A stretch of 64,000 bases of DNA, from positions 1 to 64,000 of the forward strand of contig JANEZZ010000805.1 in NCBI GenBank assembly GCA_026122225.1, in the 5' to 3' direction. The notes beneath the pieces are model-generated. The model saw only the letters and a program-made list of their open reading frames with translations. It was not told the DNA's origin and did not search any database. The stretch comes from Heloderma charlesbogerti (lineage: Eukaryota; Chordata; Lepidosauria; Squamata; Helodermatidae). Of the stretch, positions 19,801-30,846 are shown one piece after another; the stretch's first letter is position 1; every line of letters begins with the position of its first letter. The position numbers and the translations under genes are program-made.

Positions 19801-20389
19801 CTGCCAAATCCCGACAACAGGCAGGTGGGCAATCTGGCTGCCACCTTCCTCGTACCAGCAGTTTGGCAGTGGCATCGATCTGAGCTCTGTGCTACATGCC
19901 TGAGATCTCCAGCCCTGCCGTTGTAATTATGCTAGCCCTGCCCCTGACACTTGGGGCTGGAATAATGAAGATGGCAGGGCTGGTGACCTTAGGTACAAGG
20001 CCCAGAGCTCTGATCATCTCTGCCCCCTCAGTCCCCGATGGCCCTGACCACCACAGATAAGAAAGTGGCTGAGTGGCTGCAGCAGCAGTGGGCCTGGGGT
20101 CAGAGCATGCTCTCTGGTGGTGAAGGGTCTGATAGAACATGCTATAGAAGAGAACCCACATAGAGTTTGGTCTGCAACATTCATGAGTGGATGATGTGAA
20201 GGCAGGTGGTTGCTTTGTTGACTGAAAAAAGATAATTGCTTCAGAAGCCCCAAACCCATTAACCCTGAAACAGGTAAGTCTGCAGTGTTCACAGACTTCA
20301 CTGTAACGTGATGAAAGCCTGGTTTGCTGGAAGCCCTTTCTTTGATTTATTTTTAATATTTTGCCAGTAAGCTACATTAATTACAATAT
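19801..20389. other. Intergenic
   Basis: No gene recognised. 19845-19950 is the second copy of the local repeat noted at 17935-18050. Confidence 0.5.
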
Positions 20390-20880
20390 GACGAAAGAAG
20401 AGCCCTGCTGGATCAGACCAAAAGCCTATCTAATCCACCGTCCTGTTTCCACAGTGGCCAACAAGATGCCTCTGTGAAGCCTAAAAATAGGACACAAAGG
20501 CAATAGCTCTCTCCCATTGTTGTTCTCCAGCAAGCAAGGGGCTGGATGCACCTGATCGCATCTGATCTCAGAAGCTAAGAAAAATCAGCCCTGGTTAGTA
20601 CTTGGGTGGGAGACTGCCTGTGATTCAGGCTTCCTGCACTGAGCTGGAGGTTGGACTAGATGGTCTTGTTGGCCCCTTCCAACCCTATGATTCTATGATT
20701 TCAACTAGTATTCGGGGCATCCTGCCTCTGATCCTGGAGGTAATATATAGCCATCATGACTAGTGCCTCTATTCTCCATAAATTTGTCTACTCCCTTTAA
20801 AAGCCATCTATAATAGATGCCATTTTATGTCTCGGATGAGTCTCTTTCCGGAACCAGGACTAGGTCAATGTCCTCTAGCT
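20390..20880 (+). mobile_element. L2/CR1-type repeat tail interrupted by a SINE
   Basis: AGAGCCCTGCTGGATCAGACCAAAAGCC begins a dispersed repeat that continues through CAGTGGCCAACAAGATGCCTCTG and, after the SINE at 20535-20700, resumes with CTAGTATTCGGGGCATCCTGCCTCTGA. Reverse-oriented relatives are at 58139-58325 and 61926-62125. The exact clade cannot be fixed by eye. Confidence 0.65.
20535..20700 (+). mobile_element. 5S rRNA-derived SINE with CR1-like tail
   Basis: The head GATCGCATCTGATCTCAGAAGCTAAG...GGTTAGTACTTGGGTGGGAGACTGCCTG reproduces the 5S rRNA A-box to C-box internal promoter. The tail GTTGGACTAGATGGTCTTGTTGGCCCCTTCCAACCCTATGATTCTATGATT matches the 3' end of CR1 LINEs, with terminal ATTCTATG repeats (compare 48345-48420), so it was probably mobilised by CR1 machinery. 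It is inserted in an older repeat whose two halves resume on each side. Confidence 0.8.
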
Positions 20881-21777
20881 AGACGGTGGTATTATAGGAA
20901 AATGATTTGCTTCCTTGTAAAATAAATAGGTTGCTTATGCTTTTAAATAGCAATGTGAAATCCTTGAGCGACTGTATTGGGCACTCCTATGTATTTGTTG
21001 CTTGTTGACAGTGCTTTTGCCTGTCTGTGGAAAATATAACACTTCTAAAGTCCTTTCCTACAAAAAAGTTTAACTATGAAAGCAAAGTACTTATGGGAAA
21101 AAATGTCTATTAGCTTTGAGAGGCTGATATAGACATAAAACTGTGCAGTCTACTGAGCTGAACAATTTAATGATGGTCTGATAATGGTAGAACAGAACAG
21201 ATTTTGTGTGTGTCTTAAATGTACAAAAGACTGAGAGTAATGGAGTGTAAAAAAAAATGAGCCATTTGGACAGCATATTCCAAACTCTTGATTTGGGAAG
21301 CCGGAGCTAGGTTTTTCTTTTAAGAATGTCATTTTCCTTAGTGACATTTCACTTGATTTAAGAGGATCATTCTGCTCTCCTTAATTCTAATCCATGTGAT
21401 TATAGTTAATTTAGTTTTTAAATGGCATATGTCCTCACAGATCAGTAATGATGAGTTGTTTTTTGTAGTACATGGGAAGAAACCTATTTGGGACATTTTA
21501 GTGACACCTTCAGAAGGATAGGAACTTACTTATACCTCATATTTCTCATGTTACATAATATATTCCATCAGCAAAGAGAGAACCTAGTTTATATGGGATC
21601 AATACAGAGGGGTGCAGTGTAATGCCTTCAGTCATAGTGTTTCACAGTGTCCTGAATATTGTTTCAAACGATGGCCAAACAGAAATGACCATATCCTTTG
21701 TTAGAAAAATTGCCGATTAATGGCTCAGGTTGGATGGATGATGTTTCTCCTAATAGTAGCTGATGATTGGGAGATGT
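20881..21777. other. Intergenic
   Basis: AT-rich, no gene or clear repeat recognised. Confidence 0.6.
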
Positions 21778-21840
21778 AAGAGATAATTCTGGGAATGTAA
21801 GACCCATTTGGGGAAAGTGTGACTCATCCCCCACCCCCAT
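21778..21840. repeat. Long direct repeat flanking BovB copy 3 (left)
   Basis: AAGAGATAATTCTGGGAATG... repeats at 23785-23847 with a single mismatch near its right end. If it is the target-site duplication, it is far longer than the 12 bp of the other two BovB copies. Confidence 0.9.
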
Positions 21841-23784
21841 TAATGAAATCCATCCCAAAGAAAAAGAAATGCAAGAAAGCCAAGTGGCTGTCTGAGGAGG
21901 CTTTACAAGTAGCTCACGAAAGAAGGGAAGCGAAAAGCAAGGGAGAAAGGGGAAGATATACCCAACTGAATGCAGAGTTCCAGAGAATTTCAAGGAGAGA
22001 CAAGAAGGCCTTCTTAAATGAACAATGCAAAGAAATCGAGGAAAACAACAGAATGGGAAAGACTAGAGATCTCTTCAAGAAAATTGGAGATCTCAAGGGA
22101 ACGTTTTGTGCAAAGACGGGCATGATAAAGGACAAAGAAGGCAGGGACCTAACAGAAGCAGATGAGATTAAGAAGAGGTGGCAAGAATACACAGAATAAC
22201 TATACAGGAAAGATCTGAATGTCCCTGATAGCCATGATAGTGCGGTCACTGAACTTGAGCCGGACATCCTAGAGAGTAAAGTCAAGTGGGCCTTAGGAAG
22301 CATTAGTAACAACAAGCTAGCGGAGATGACAGTATTCCAGCCGAGCTATTTAAAATCCTAAAAGATGATGCTGTTAAAGTGCTGCATTCAATATGCCAAC
22401 AAATCTGGAACACTCAACAGTGGCCACAAGACTGGAAAAGGTCAGTTTACATTCCAATTCCAAAGAAGGGCAACGCCAAAGAGTGTTCAAACTACCGCAC
22501 CATTGCGCTCATTTCACATGCCAGCAAGGTGATGCTCAAAATCCTACAAGCTAGGCTTCAGCAGTATGCGAACCGAGAACTACCGGAAGTACAAGCTGGG
22601 TTTCGAAGAGGCAGAGGAACTAGAGATCAAATCGCCAACATTCGCTGCATCATGGAGAAAGCAAGAGAATTCCAGAAAAACGTCTATTTCTGCTTCATTG
22701 ACTACGCTAAAGCCTTTGATTGTGTGGATCACAACAAACTGTGGCAAATTCTGAAAGTGATGGGAGTACCAGACCACCTTACCTGTCTCCTGAGAAACCT
22801 GTACGAGGGTCAAGAAGCAACAGTAAGAACCAGAGATGGAACAACCGATTGGTTCAAAATTGGGAAAGGAGTACGACAAGGCTGCATATTGTCACCCTGC
22901 TTATTTAACTTATATGCAGAGTACATCATGAGAAATGCCGGGTTGGATGAATCAGAGGTCGGAATTAAGATTGCTGGGAGAATTATCAACAACCTCCGAT
23001 ATGCAGACAATACCACCCTAATGGCAGAAAGCGAAGAGGATCTCAAGAGCCTCTTGTTGAGGGTGAAAGAGGAGAGTGCAAAAGCTGGTTTGAAACTCAA
23101 CATTAAAAAAACGAAGATCATGGCATCTGGCCCCATCACTTCCTGGCATATAGAAGGGGAAGAAATGGAAGCAGTGACAGATTTTACTTTCTTGGGCTCC
23201 AAGATCACCGCAGACGGTGACTGTAGCCATGAACTTAAAAGACGCTTGCTCCTTGGGAGGAAAGCTATGGCCAACCTAGACAGCATAGTAAGAAGCAGAG
23301 ACATCACCTTGCCGACAAAGGTCCGTCTAATCAAAGCTATGGTTTTCCCAGTAGTAATGTATGGCTGTGAGAGCTGGACTATAAGGAAGGCTGAGCGCCG
23401 AAGAATTGATGCTTTCGAACTGTGGTGCTGGAGAAGACTCTTACGAGTCCCCTGGACTGCAAGGAGGTCAAATCAGTCCATCCTAAAGGAAATCAACCCT
23501 GAGTGCTCATTGGAAGGACAGATAATGAAGCTGAAGCTCCAATATTTTGGCCACCTAATACGAATAGAAAACTCCCTGGAAAAGACCCTGATGCTGGGAA
23601 AGACTGAAGGCAAAAGGAGAAGGGGACGGCAGAGGATGAGATGGCTAAATAGCATCACGGATGCAATGAATATGAACTTGAGCACGCTCCGGGAGAGAAC
23701 GCAGGACAGGAAGGCCTGGCGTGCTATGGTCCATGGGGTCACGAAGATTCGGACACGACTGAACGACTGAACAACAACAACAAC
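21841..23784 (+). mobile_element. BovB LINE, 5'-truncated
   Basis: Begins at the AA.GAAATCC.TCCCAAAGAAAAAG linker between endonuclease and RT and runs to the 3' end with a (CAACAA) tail at 23771-23784. Flanked by a 63-66 bp direct repeat. Confidence 0.92.
21844..23770 (+). pseudogene. BovB reverse transcriptase, broken
   Basis: Encodes most of RT: fingers (VYIPIPKKGNAKECSNYRTI), FRRGRGTRDQIANIR, FIDYAKAFDCVDHNKL, GVRQGCILSPCLFNLY, thumb and the C-terminal RTE domain. Three lesions are visible. TAA at 22197-22199 ends the first frame. A one-base loss near 22318-22325 (ACAAGCTAGCGGAGATG) shifts frame; RT similarity resumes in the frame open from 22379. The catalytic motif reads YADN because codon 23009-23011 is AAT where copies 1 and 2 have GAT. 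The Asp-to-Asn change would abolish metal coordination. Non-functional. Confidence 0.92.
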
Positions 23785-23847
23785 AAGAGATAATTCTGGG
23801 AATGTAAGACCCATTTGGGGAAAGTGTGACTCATCCCCCACCCCCGT
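23785..23847. repeat. Long direct repeat flanking BovB copy 3 (right)
   Basis: Partner of 21778-21840. Confidence 0.9.
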
Positions 23848-24171
23848 TAAATACACACACCGGGTCAACAGTGGGCCTTAAGGTCTCCATGTCATATTGC
23901 TTGCTAGGAGTGCTTATTCTGCTTGCCTCCAACTATAATCTATTTGTATGTTTTAAATAAACAAAATTTTATAAAACACCAAAAGGAAGCCACACCTGGG
24001 GATGTGGGGAGTCCATATAACTATATATTAGTATATGTAGTATATGAAATAGCATGATCTGGAATAAGAGGGAAATAGGGCTGATTCTGCATTTGTATTG
24101 CCAAACATTTGACCTATAAATGGCAGGTGTCTGATTTTCCTACATGGAAGAAACATGAAACCCATACATCA
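23848..24171. other. Intergenic
   Basis: No gene or repeat recognised. Confidence 0.6.
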
Positions 24172-24303
24172 GCCTTCCCCAACCTGGTACGCTCCAGTGA
24201 TTTTGGACTACAACTCCCAGCAGCCCCAGCCAACATAGCCAGTGATCAGAGATGATGTGAATTGTAGTCTAAAACATCTGGAGGGCACCAGGTTCGAGGC
24301 TGC
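24172..24303. mobile_element. Palindromic MITE
   Basis: CCCCAACCTGGTACGCTCCAG...GGACTACAACTCCCAGCAG on the left is complementary to ...GAATTGTAGTCTAAAACATCTGGAGGGCACCAGGTTCGAGG on the right, giving a foldback about 130 bp long. Its arms are imperfect, indicating age. Confidence 0.7.
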
Positions 24304-24363
24304 CATATATAGAGATTGTCATATGTGATAACAATCATGATCAGGGTATCTCCAGGCACAATC

Positions 24364-24620
24364 AGGGGCTGGATCTACACCTACCACCTCGTCTCATTTC
24401 CAATTCGGTCTCACCGCCCGCCTTTCACACTACGCAGTACCCGCCTCGTATTGGACCCGGAGTTTCCGGGGTCCGCACCCCTGCTTTCAACACCCTGTTA
24501 TCCCAGGATTTCCCCCTAATGTGATCCGATTTTCTGCCTTCGCCACCATATATAGTTGTTGTCCCCTCCCATCCACGGACATATACGGCGGTGTTTGTAT
24601 TTCCCTGCTGGCCAGTCAGA
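24364..24620 (+). repeat. H1 terminal region
   Basis: Same sequence as 10391-10703 in opposite orientation, including CATATACGGCGGTGTTTG. No matching right end is seen within the window next to H1 itself. Confidence 0.6.
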
Positions 24621-24629
24621 GCGCACTGC

Positions 24630-25070
24630 TCCCCCAGGTTGTGTTCCGGCCATTGATCACATCTCTCCTCGAGCAGTCAGCATCTGTGAGCAAACAGGTA
24701 GCCCCCCCAGCGCCCCCGACCTTGCCTTCTTTTTTAAACCAGGGTAACTTCTTCGAAGATTTGAAGAATCATAGTTTGGGGCTTGTGGATATCACTGCAG
24801 GCTGCCTGTCGGCCTGGATCTTATGATAAGCACTTAAAGAACACTCCCCACCTTTCTTGTCCGCCACTCCCCCAGGTATTCTCCTGGTATTGCTCGCGTC
24901 CATTCCTGAGCAGCTGGCGGCTGTGAGCCAACACGTGTCCCCCCCGCGCCCCTGCCCTAGGCTTTTTTTTTTTTTAAAGGGGATAATTTTCGAATCTTCG
25001 AAGAATTGAAGTTTGGGGCTTGGCAGTATCGGTGCAGCCTCCCGGTCTCACTGGATCATGTGGTGCATAC
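24630..25070. repeat. Imperfect direct duplication in H1
   Basis: Two units (about 24630-24835 and 24880-25075) share, in order, CTCCCCCAGGT.TT, GAGCAG.C.GC..CTGTGAGC.AACA, a CCCCCC.GCGCCCC run, CTTCGAAGA.TTGAAG and GTTTGGGGCTTG. Divergence shows the duplication is old. Confidence 0.7.
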
Positions 25071-26013
25071 ATAAAAACTGCCCCCCACCTTTTGTCCATG
25101 CGTTGCATTCCACCCTGTGTATTCCCCCTCTCTGCTCTTCCACCTGTGGCATCATCAGTTGGCACCCACCGTGCCTCCCCTCATCTGGATACCACTCTCT
25201 TCCTCACTGCCCCCCCCCGCTGGATGTGTATTGCAGCGCCTCGAGCTGCTCCCTCCATGGCAGCACGGGAAATTTTTCTTTGGGAGACTTCCGCACTGCT
25301 CTCGTCACTGCGAATTCCATCCCTTCTCCAGGAGTGCCCCTGTGTACTGCGCGAGGTGGCCACGTCCCCCCACCAATGCCTTCCCCAGAGTTTTCATTGT
25401 GTTATTCCCCTCCACACTAGGGTTGTCTTCCCCCCCTCCCCGAGACAGTCCAGCCACGCCCGTGGCTGTGAAAACAACACATCCTGAGACTGCTGGGCTG
25501 GCATTACAGGGATTGTGCACTGGGTGGCTGATCGGCCTTCCTGGGACATGTGACGTGTATGGGCACATGGTCCCGTGGGATGGCATTTGCCCTGGAGCGT
25601 GAGTTGGGGTGGTTCCCCCTGCTTCTGTTCCCCCAGAAAAGGCTGCAAACAAAGCCCGGCCACTCCTCTTTTCTTTTTCCCCTGCTTTGGCGATGTGCTC
25701 TGTCTCACTTTTGCGGGCAAACATGAGAGCATCCACCCGGTTACATGGTGGGGTGCCCCCTGCATGGAAGATGATCCAAATCAGGGCCATGACATGTGGC
25801 TACCCTGTGAAGCCCACGATGGACTGTGACTGCTAGGTGGGCCAGCCCCCGCCCTGCAATTTACTTCCGTGTGTTCCTTTCTTAGGCTCTTACTGTGAGG
25901 TTCCCTGGGTGACCCTTGATGGCAGGGAGATCCCACTGCCATAGCTGGAAATCCCAACCAGTACAGTTCTCGGAAAGATCCACTGCATCGGGCCACCCTT
26001 CCTTCCCCCATCC

Positions 26014-26604
26014 GTGTCAACAGAGGATGGCTTCCATACTAGCAAGGGAAGAGGGGTGTTGTGGAGGCGCATGGAGATAGTGGACTTGCTGGACATTTGG
26101 GGGGAGCAGAAGATCCAGGGGCAGCTTCATAGCAGCCACAGGAACCTGGGCTTCTTTGAGGAGATCTCCAGGCAGATGACTGAGTGGGGCCACACCCGTA
26201 GCACTGTTGAGTGCAGGGGGAAGACAGAGTCAATGCGCCAGGAGTACAGGAGGGTGGTTAACCATAACTCCCGTTCAGGGAACAATGTGGTGACCTGTCC
26301 ATATTACACGGAGCTCCACAGCATTCTCCGGGGGGATGCCACCATTTGCCCCAAGCGTGTGGTTGGGAGTCTGCAGATTGCTCATGGCGCAGCGCACGCG
26401 GAGACCCCGGAGATGGACCCCCTGGAAGGGGAAAGTTGGAGATGCCAGAGGGATCGCAGGAAGAGGAGGATCACCTTCCCTTGGAGGCGTCTGATGTGGG
26501 TAGGTGCTGTGGCCCGGGTCTGTGTCTGGGGGTGGTGTGCGTGGAGCATTGGCTGTCCTCCGGGGGCACGGCCACATACTCCACTCTGCATGGTCCTGGT
26601 GTAG
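26014..26604 (+). pseudogene. Harbinger Myb/SANT-like DNA-binding protein, N-terminal part
   Basis: In PIF/Harbinger elements a second gene encodes a Myb/SANT-like protein that binds the transposon ends and brings the transposase to the nucleus. Residues about 15-105 look like this domain: WRRMEIVDLLDIWGEQKI, a second helix HRNLGFFEEISRQMTEWGH, then ECRGKTESMRQEYRRVVNHN, SGNNVVTCPYYTELHSIL. The regularly spaced tryptophan and aromatic residues of a SANT fold are present. After about residue 130 the frame becomes low-complexity and probably enters an intron or decayed sequence. The start at 26014 is simply the first ATG before the domain. A domesticated MSANTD-type host gene is possible, but the element context argues for the transposon gene. 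Confidence 0.65.
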
Positions 26605-27839
26605 CCCTGCACATGTAGCCCTGCCACCTACAACCACAGGCTGCCCCATCGGCCAACCAGGCCCGGGCCCACCCACATACTCGACAATACTCCCTGGTTG
26701 TGGGTTGGGCTGATTTTGGGGGGCATGTGTGGAACGGTCTGGGCACAAGAAGGATGGGGGTATCGGGTTCCTTAAAGAAGGACATGCCCAAGGACACAGT
26801 GGGCAACTGGAGACACACTTTTCACAGGTCTTCTCAGCCAGGAGCAGGAAGGAGAAGGACTTTCCCATGAAGAGTTTGCTGGGGAACCCGGGTGGAGTGG
26901 TGAGTTGGGGGGTGCACCAAAGCCTTGCCACGTGCTGTGCCGAGCCAGCTTGGATGCCTGGATGGGCAGCTCCCAAACTTGCTTTATTGACCACCCTGGG
27001 TTGCTCTGCTGTCCCCATCTGGGCGCCTAAAAGCTGCAGCTCGAAGCCACACCACCTGGTGGGGGAATTCCTGAGTGGATCCTGGTTGAGGGGCAGCCAG
27101 CGTGTGTTTCAAGAAGGTGGGTTTTCCTTTTGCTTGGCTGAGATCCGCCTCGCTTTTCCAGGTGCAGGGCAGAGCGCACGTGCTCAAAGGGGAAGCGGGA
27201 GCGCTACAGATGAGCTTGAGGACACAGGTAGGCAAGGGGAGTAGCGTGCTCCTGTGTGTTTGGTCCCCTTGAGGGAGATCTGAGAGCATGCGTGCAATGT
27301 GTGCACTGCCTGGACACCCTCAGACTGGCCCTCCAGGGCAACTTCCCCACCGGCCAACAAGCCTGTTCTCCCATAGGCCTGAGCCCTGGCCAAGGTCTAC
27401 TGCTGGTGGTCACAAATCAGCGTCGGCCAATCCTCCACGTCCAGACCTCCCCGACATGCCCTCGGGAAGAATGCCTGGGCCAATTGTGGAGTCCCCTCCC
27501 CACCATGCAGGGAGGGAAGTTCGCGGTTACTGTGGTATTGTTAAGGGTCTATACCTGCCCGGGGCCCTATCTCACCCCGGTCTCCACCCAGAAATTACAC
27601 TGCAGCAATGCCCGCCACACCCCCCACATTCCCAGGCTTTACCTGGGGTGGTGATGGCCGTTAGCAGGAGACAACCATGGTTCCCGGCGATGGGCATTTC
27701 ACACGTGGGCCCCGTGCGCGGCTATTACTCTATGCCGGCCACAAGAGGTGTACTGCACTGCATGCTTAAACCCTGTCAACTCTCTCTAACAGAGCATCTA
27801 GTGACGAACAGGCAGGCCACGTTATCCCCCGCTATGCAC

Positions 27840-28325
27840 CTGTCACAAATAAGAAAAAGAAGGAGCCGTAGAGTGCCCAATGACATTGCAGAACGCATCA
27901 TGCGTCATGCCACGGAGGAGAATGACCGTGTCCTCATGGTCATGGAAGGGGACACGGTGGTGTTTAGGGAGTATGTAAGAAGATCCGCTCTGGATGAGAA
28001 GGCTGTGAGCAGGGATAGGAGGGCACTCATTGCCTCCGTAGGTGCCCATATGGACATTCTCTGGGCAGTGCTGGAAAAGATGCCCGATCAGTGCTCAGGG
28101 CGGGAAGCTTCTCCCCCCGGGGGGGAGGAGGTTGAGCGGGGTAGGCATACCCAGGAATATCAGGGGCCAGCCCCCCGATTGCACACTCTGGGACACCACG
28201 ACTCCCAGGAACATGAGAGGATCCCAATGAGGCCAGGCTTGGCCACCGCAGGGACTCCCTCCTGGGTTCAAGTGGAGGTCTCTTCCCCTCAGACATCCAC
28301 ACCAAGGTGTGTTGTGGGTGCTTAG
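27840..28325 (+). pseudogene. Probable C-terminal exon of the Harbinger Myb-like gene
   Basis: The frame ending at 28325 contains a charged helical stretch IAERIMRHATEENDRVLMVM, then FREYVRRSALDEKAVSRDRR and MDILWAVLEKMPDQ, similar in style to the C-terminal region of reptile Harbinger Myb-like proteins. A pyrimidine-rich CTCTCTCTAACAG acceptor-like site lies upstream at 27779-27791. The link to 26014-26604 is inferred from order and strand. Confidence 0.4.
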
Positions 28326-30013
28326 ATGAGGCCCATGCAGTTGCACAAGCACCCAAGGCAATTGTCCCCATGAGAGATTCCCCGTGAAAGTTCCCTTCTT
28401 CCTCCCTCTGTTCAGGGCACCCCCCAAGTTCCACATGTGACCGTTACAGCGGGTGAGCTGTGGTACGGTCTTCAAATGTTGTTTTTCCCATGCTATGTTT
28501 CGCCCCCATGCTGTTATCATATTCTCTTTGCGGTTCAGGGGGATGACGTGACAGAACCTGTCTTGAGCTGGCTAGAGTTGCTTCCTGTATGGCAGGATTG
28601 GCTGTGCACTGGAAAGAGGGCCCAGTGAGACTCGAGCGCCCAAAGAGAATTGCCCCACACCACTGTGCAGGACTACGCTCAAGTATCTATCTCCCCTGTG
28701 TATTCCCTGTCATCCCCATAGTAAAGTTCTTTAGAAACCACAAGTTGTGTTACTTATGAGAGCAGTGTGGCACCACAAAGACGGCTTTATGTTAAAAATT
28801 TATTTAAGTGCTTGCTCATTTTATTTATAAGTGCTATTTACAAAGTGCCCACCCCACCCCCCACCCCGGTGCAGTAGACTGCAGCTTAATGCTTCCCCCA
28901 CTCCCCCGAGCCTGCTCTTGACAGGTCTTTTTTTCCTGGGCCTCCCTCTCAAGGCACAACAGCCGCTTCTCCATCTTCCCCACTGAAAAAAAGGGAAAGA
29001 TCCTGATCAGGGCCCCCATGAATAATAGCCTGCGTGTTGCCCACACATGGAAGCTGCCAGCCTTAGATACTCACTGGTCTTCTTCATGGAGCCCTCCAGG
29101 CAGATGACGGCTCCGAGGACAGTGGTGCTTGTCCCCGTCTGCCCGAAGACGCTCCACTGGGCCCCATGACAGCAGGCCACACCGAGCCTTGGGTGGGCTG
29201 CCTCAACGTCCCCGGCACAACCTCACCTGCATTGACAGAAGGGGAAGTTCTGTCAGCGCAACCCCAGCGATGGGACACCCATGGAGGGGGTGATCGCATG
29301 CTGGTGGGCCTCTCTGGGAGAAATTTGGCATGTAAATGGAGTAGGGGGAGAGTGTAGGGCTGCCAACAGGGAGAAGTGCTTGCCCTGCGGCAGGCCAGGA
29401 ACCCTTTCGCCTTTTCCACTCATTCCCTCGCTGTGTGGCAATGGGCTGCTCCTGGACAGCTGGCTGTTCCCCCACTGAAATCCCACTGTCTGTGGCCCAT
29501 CAGGGGCCATGTGCCGCTACAGGAGCAGTGTCCCCAGGACAAGGACATGCCGGGAAGGGCCTCACCGTGCTCTTTCTAGGCTCACCTGCGGTCCTCCTCC
29601 TGGGTGCGACCTGTTCCACAGTGGTTGCAGCAGGGGCGGGTTGGCTCCCAGCCCCAGGTTCACCTCTGCTGCTGGAGAAGGATGGCACTGCCCCCCCAAA
29701 GCCGGCAGCGGCGTTACTTGCTGCCCGGCCAGACCTCTCTGCAGTGCTGGAAAAGAGAGGTTTGCGCTAAGGACAAGGGTGGCCCAAAGGGTTGGGGGGG
29801 GTGCCCCAACTGAGCTCACATGCAGGCCTGGTGGCATTCCCACCTGCCACATGACAATCTCCCCACCAGTCACCCCACAGGCGCATGCATGGGGAAACGT
29901 GCGTGCACGCAAGGACGTTGGCGCACCACCACGCTTGAGCGAGTGCACAGTTTCCTTGGCTTGTGCTGCCACAGGTGCCCAGAAATGTGGCACTGAGGTG
30001 AAGAGTGCTGTGA

Positions 30014-30844
30014 TAGGGATGGCGGAGAATTTCTCCACGAATCTCCGGGAGGCCGAATGCCAGCGCATTTGGCCCCCCAAAATTGTTGGGGAAATTCTCC
30101 GCCCCCCTGCCCCCCCCGGGATGGGACTTACCTCCTTCGAATGTCCCTCTCGGCGGCATTTCGGCGTCGTTTCGGCGGTGGCGGTGGCTGGTCTTCCGAC
30201 TGGCTGCTGCTGCCGCCATTACAAAGTAAAGTTAAAAAACAAAACAAAACGTGATAGGCTACGTAATGATTTACGTAGCCTATCATGGCTAGATTTTCAA
30301 AGTCAGCCGCGATAGGCTACGTATATCGTTACGTGGCCTATCACGGCTGACTTTGAAGGGAAAAAAAAGCGTGTACGCTATATGCGTTGCCCTTATTTTC
30401 GCTGTAGTCTACGTAAATCTTTACGTAGACTACCTGTGCCCAAATAAGGGATGCAAATGGCGGCGCCCATGGGCGCCGCCATTTGCGTACGCACTTTTTT
30501 TTTTCTTCGAAGTCAGCCGTGATAGGCTACGTAACGATATACGTAGCCTATCACGGCTGACTTTGAAAATCTAGCCATGATAGGCTACGTAAATCGTTAC
30601 GTAGCCTATCACGTTTTTTTTTTAAACTTTACTTTTTTTATTTCGTGGCCGGGGAGACAGGGCGCTCCCCCCCGGCCTGAATTTCGGCGGCGTGGGATGG
30701 GGTGCCTCCCCCCCGGCCTGAATTTCAGCCGGGAGGAGCGGGTCGCCTCCCTCCCACCAAGAATTTCGGTGGGAGAACCGGAGTGCCTCCCCCACACTGC
30801 GAAGCAAGCTGCGGGACCAGGTAAGGGACTTTCGTCCATCCTTA
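30014..30844 (+). mobile_element. Palindrome-rich hAT-like element, complete
   Basis: 831 bp, TAGGGATGG...CCATCCTTA. A hairpin 30019-30105; minus donor GTAAGT 30126-30131; palindromes of the TGATAGGCTACGT type at about 30250-30286, 30310-30344, 30517-30553 and 30579-30612; one TAGTCTACGTAAA palindrome at 30406-30434; GGCGGCGCCCATGGGCGCCGCC block at about 30460-30481; plus donor GTAAGG 30821-30826. It has one C palindrome instead of two, so the core is shorter than in the 967-bp type. No 8-bp duplication is visible; the next copy starts two bases after it. Confidence 0.85.
30132..30219 (-). other. Exon-like ATG block ending at an outward splice donor
   Basis: Minus-strand ATGGCGGCAGCAGC at 30219, open 29 codons plus one base to GGAG|GTAAGT. 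It is 19 nt shorter than the 107-nt form and in another phase. Confidence 0.4.
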
Positions 30845-30846
30845 GC

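Noticed and set aside
20550..20632. A 5S rRNA gene
   Set aside because: Only the internal promoter part is conserved, it has indels, and it runs straight into a CR1-like tail.
25013..25602. Overlapping C/T-rich open frames as genes
   Set aside because: Composition-driven; no motif, no splice logic, inside a decayed Harbinger element.
24846..29990. Host gene with several exons
   Set aside because: The only recognisable domain is a Harbinger-type Myb/SANT; neighbouring frames are low complexity and the terminal sequence of a transposon precedes it.
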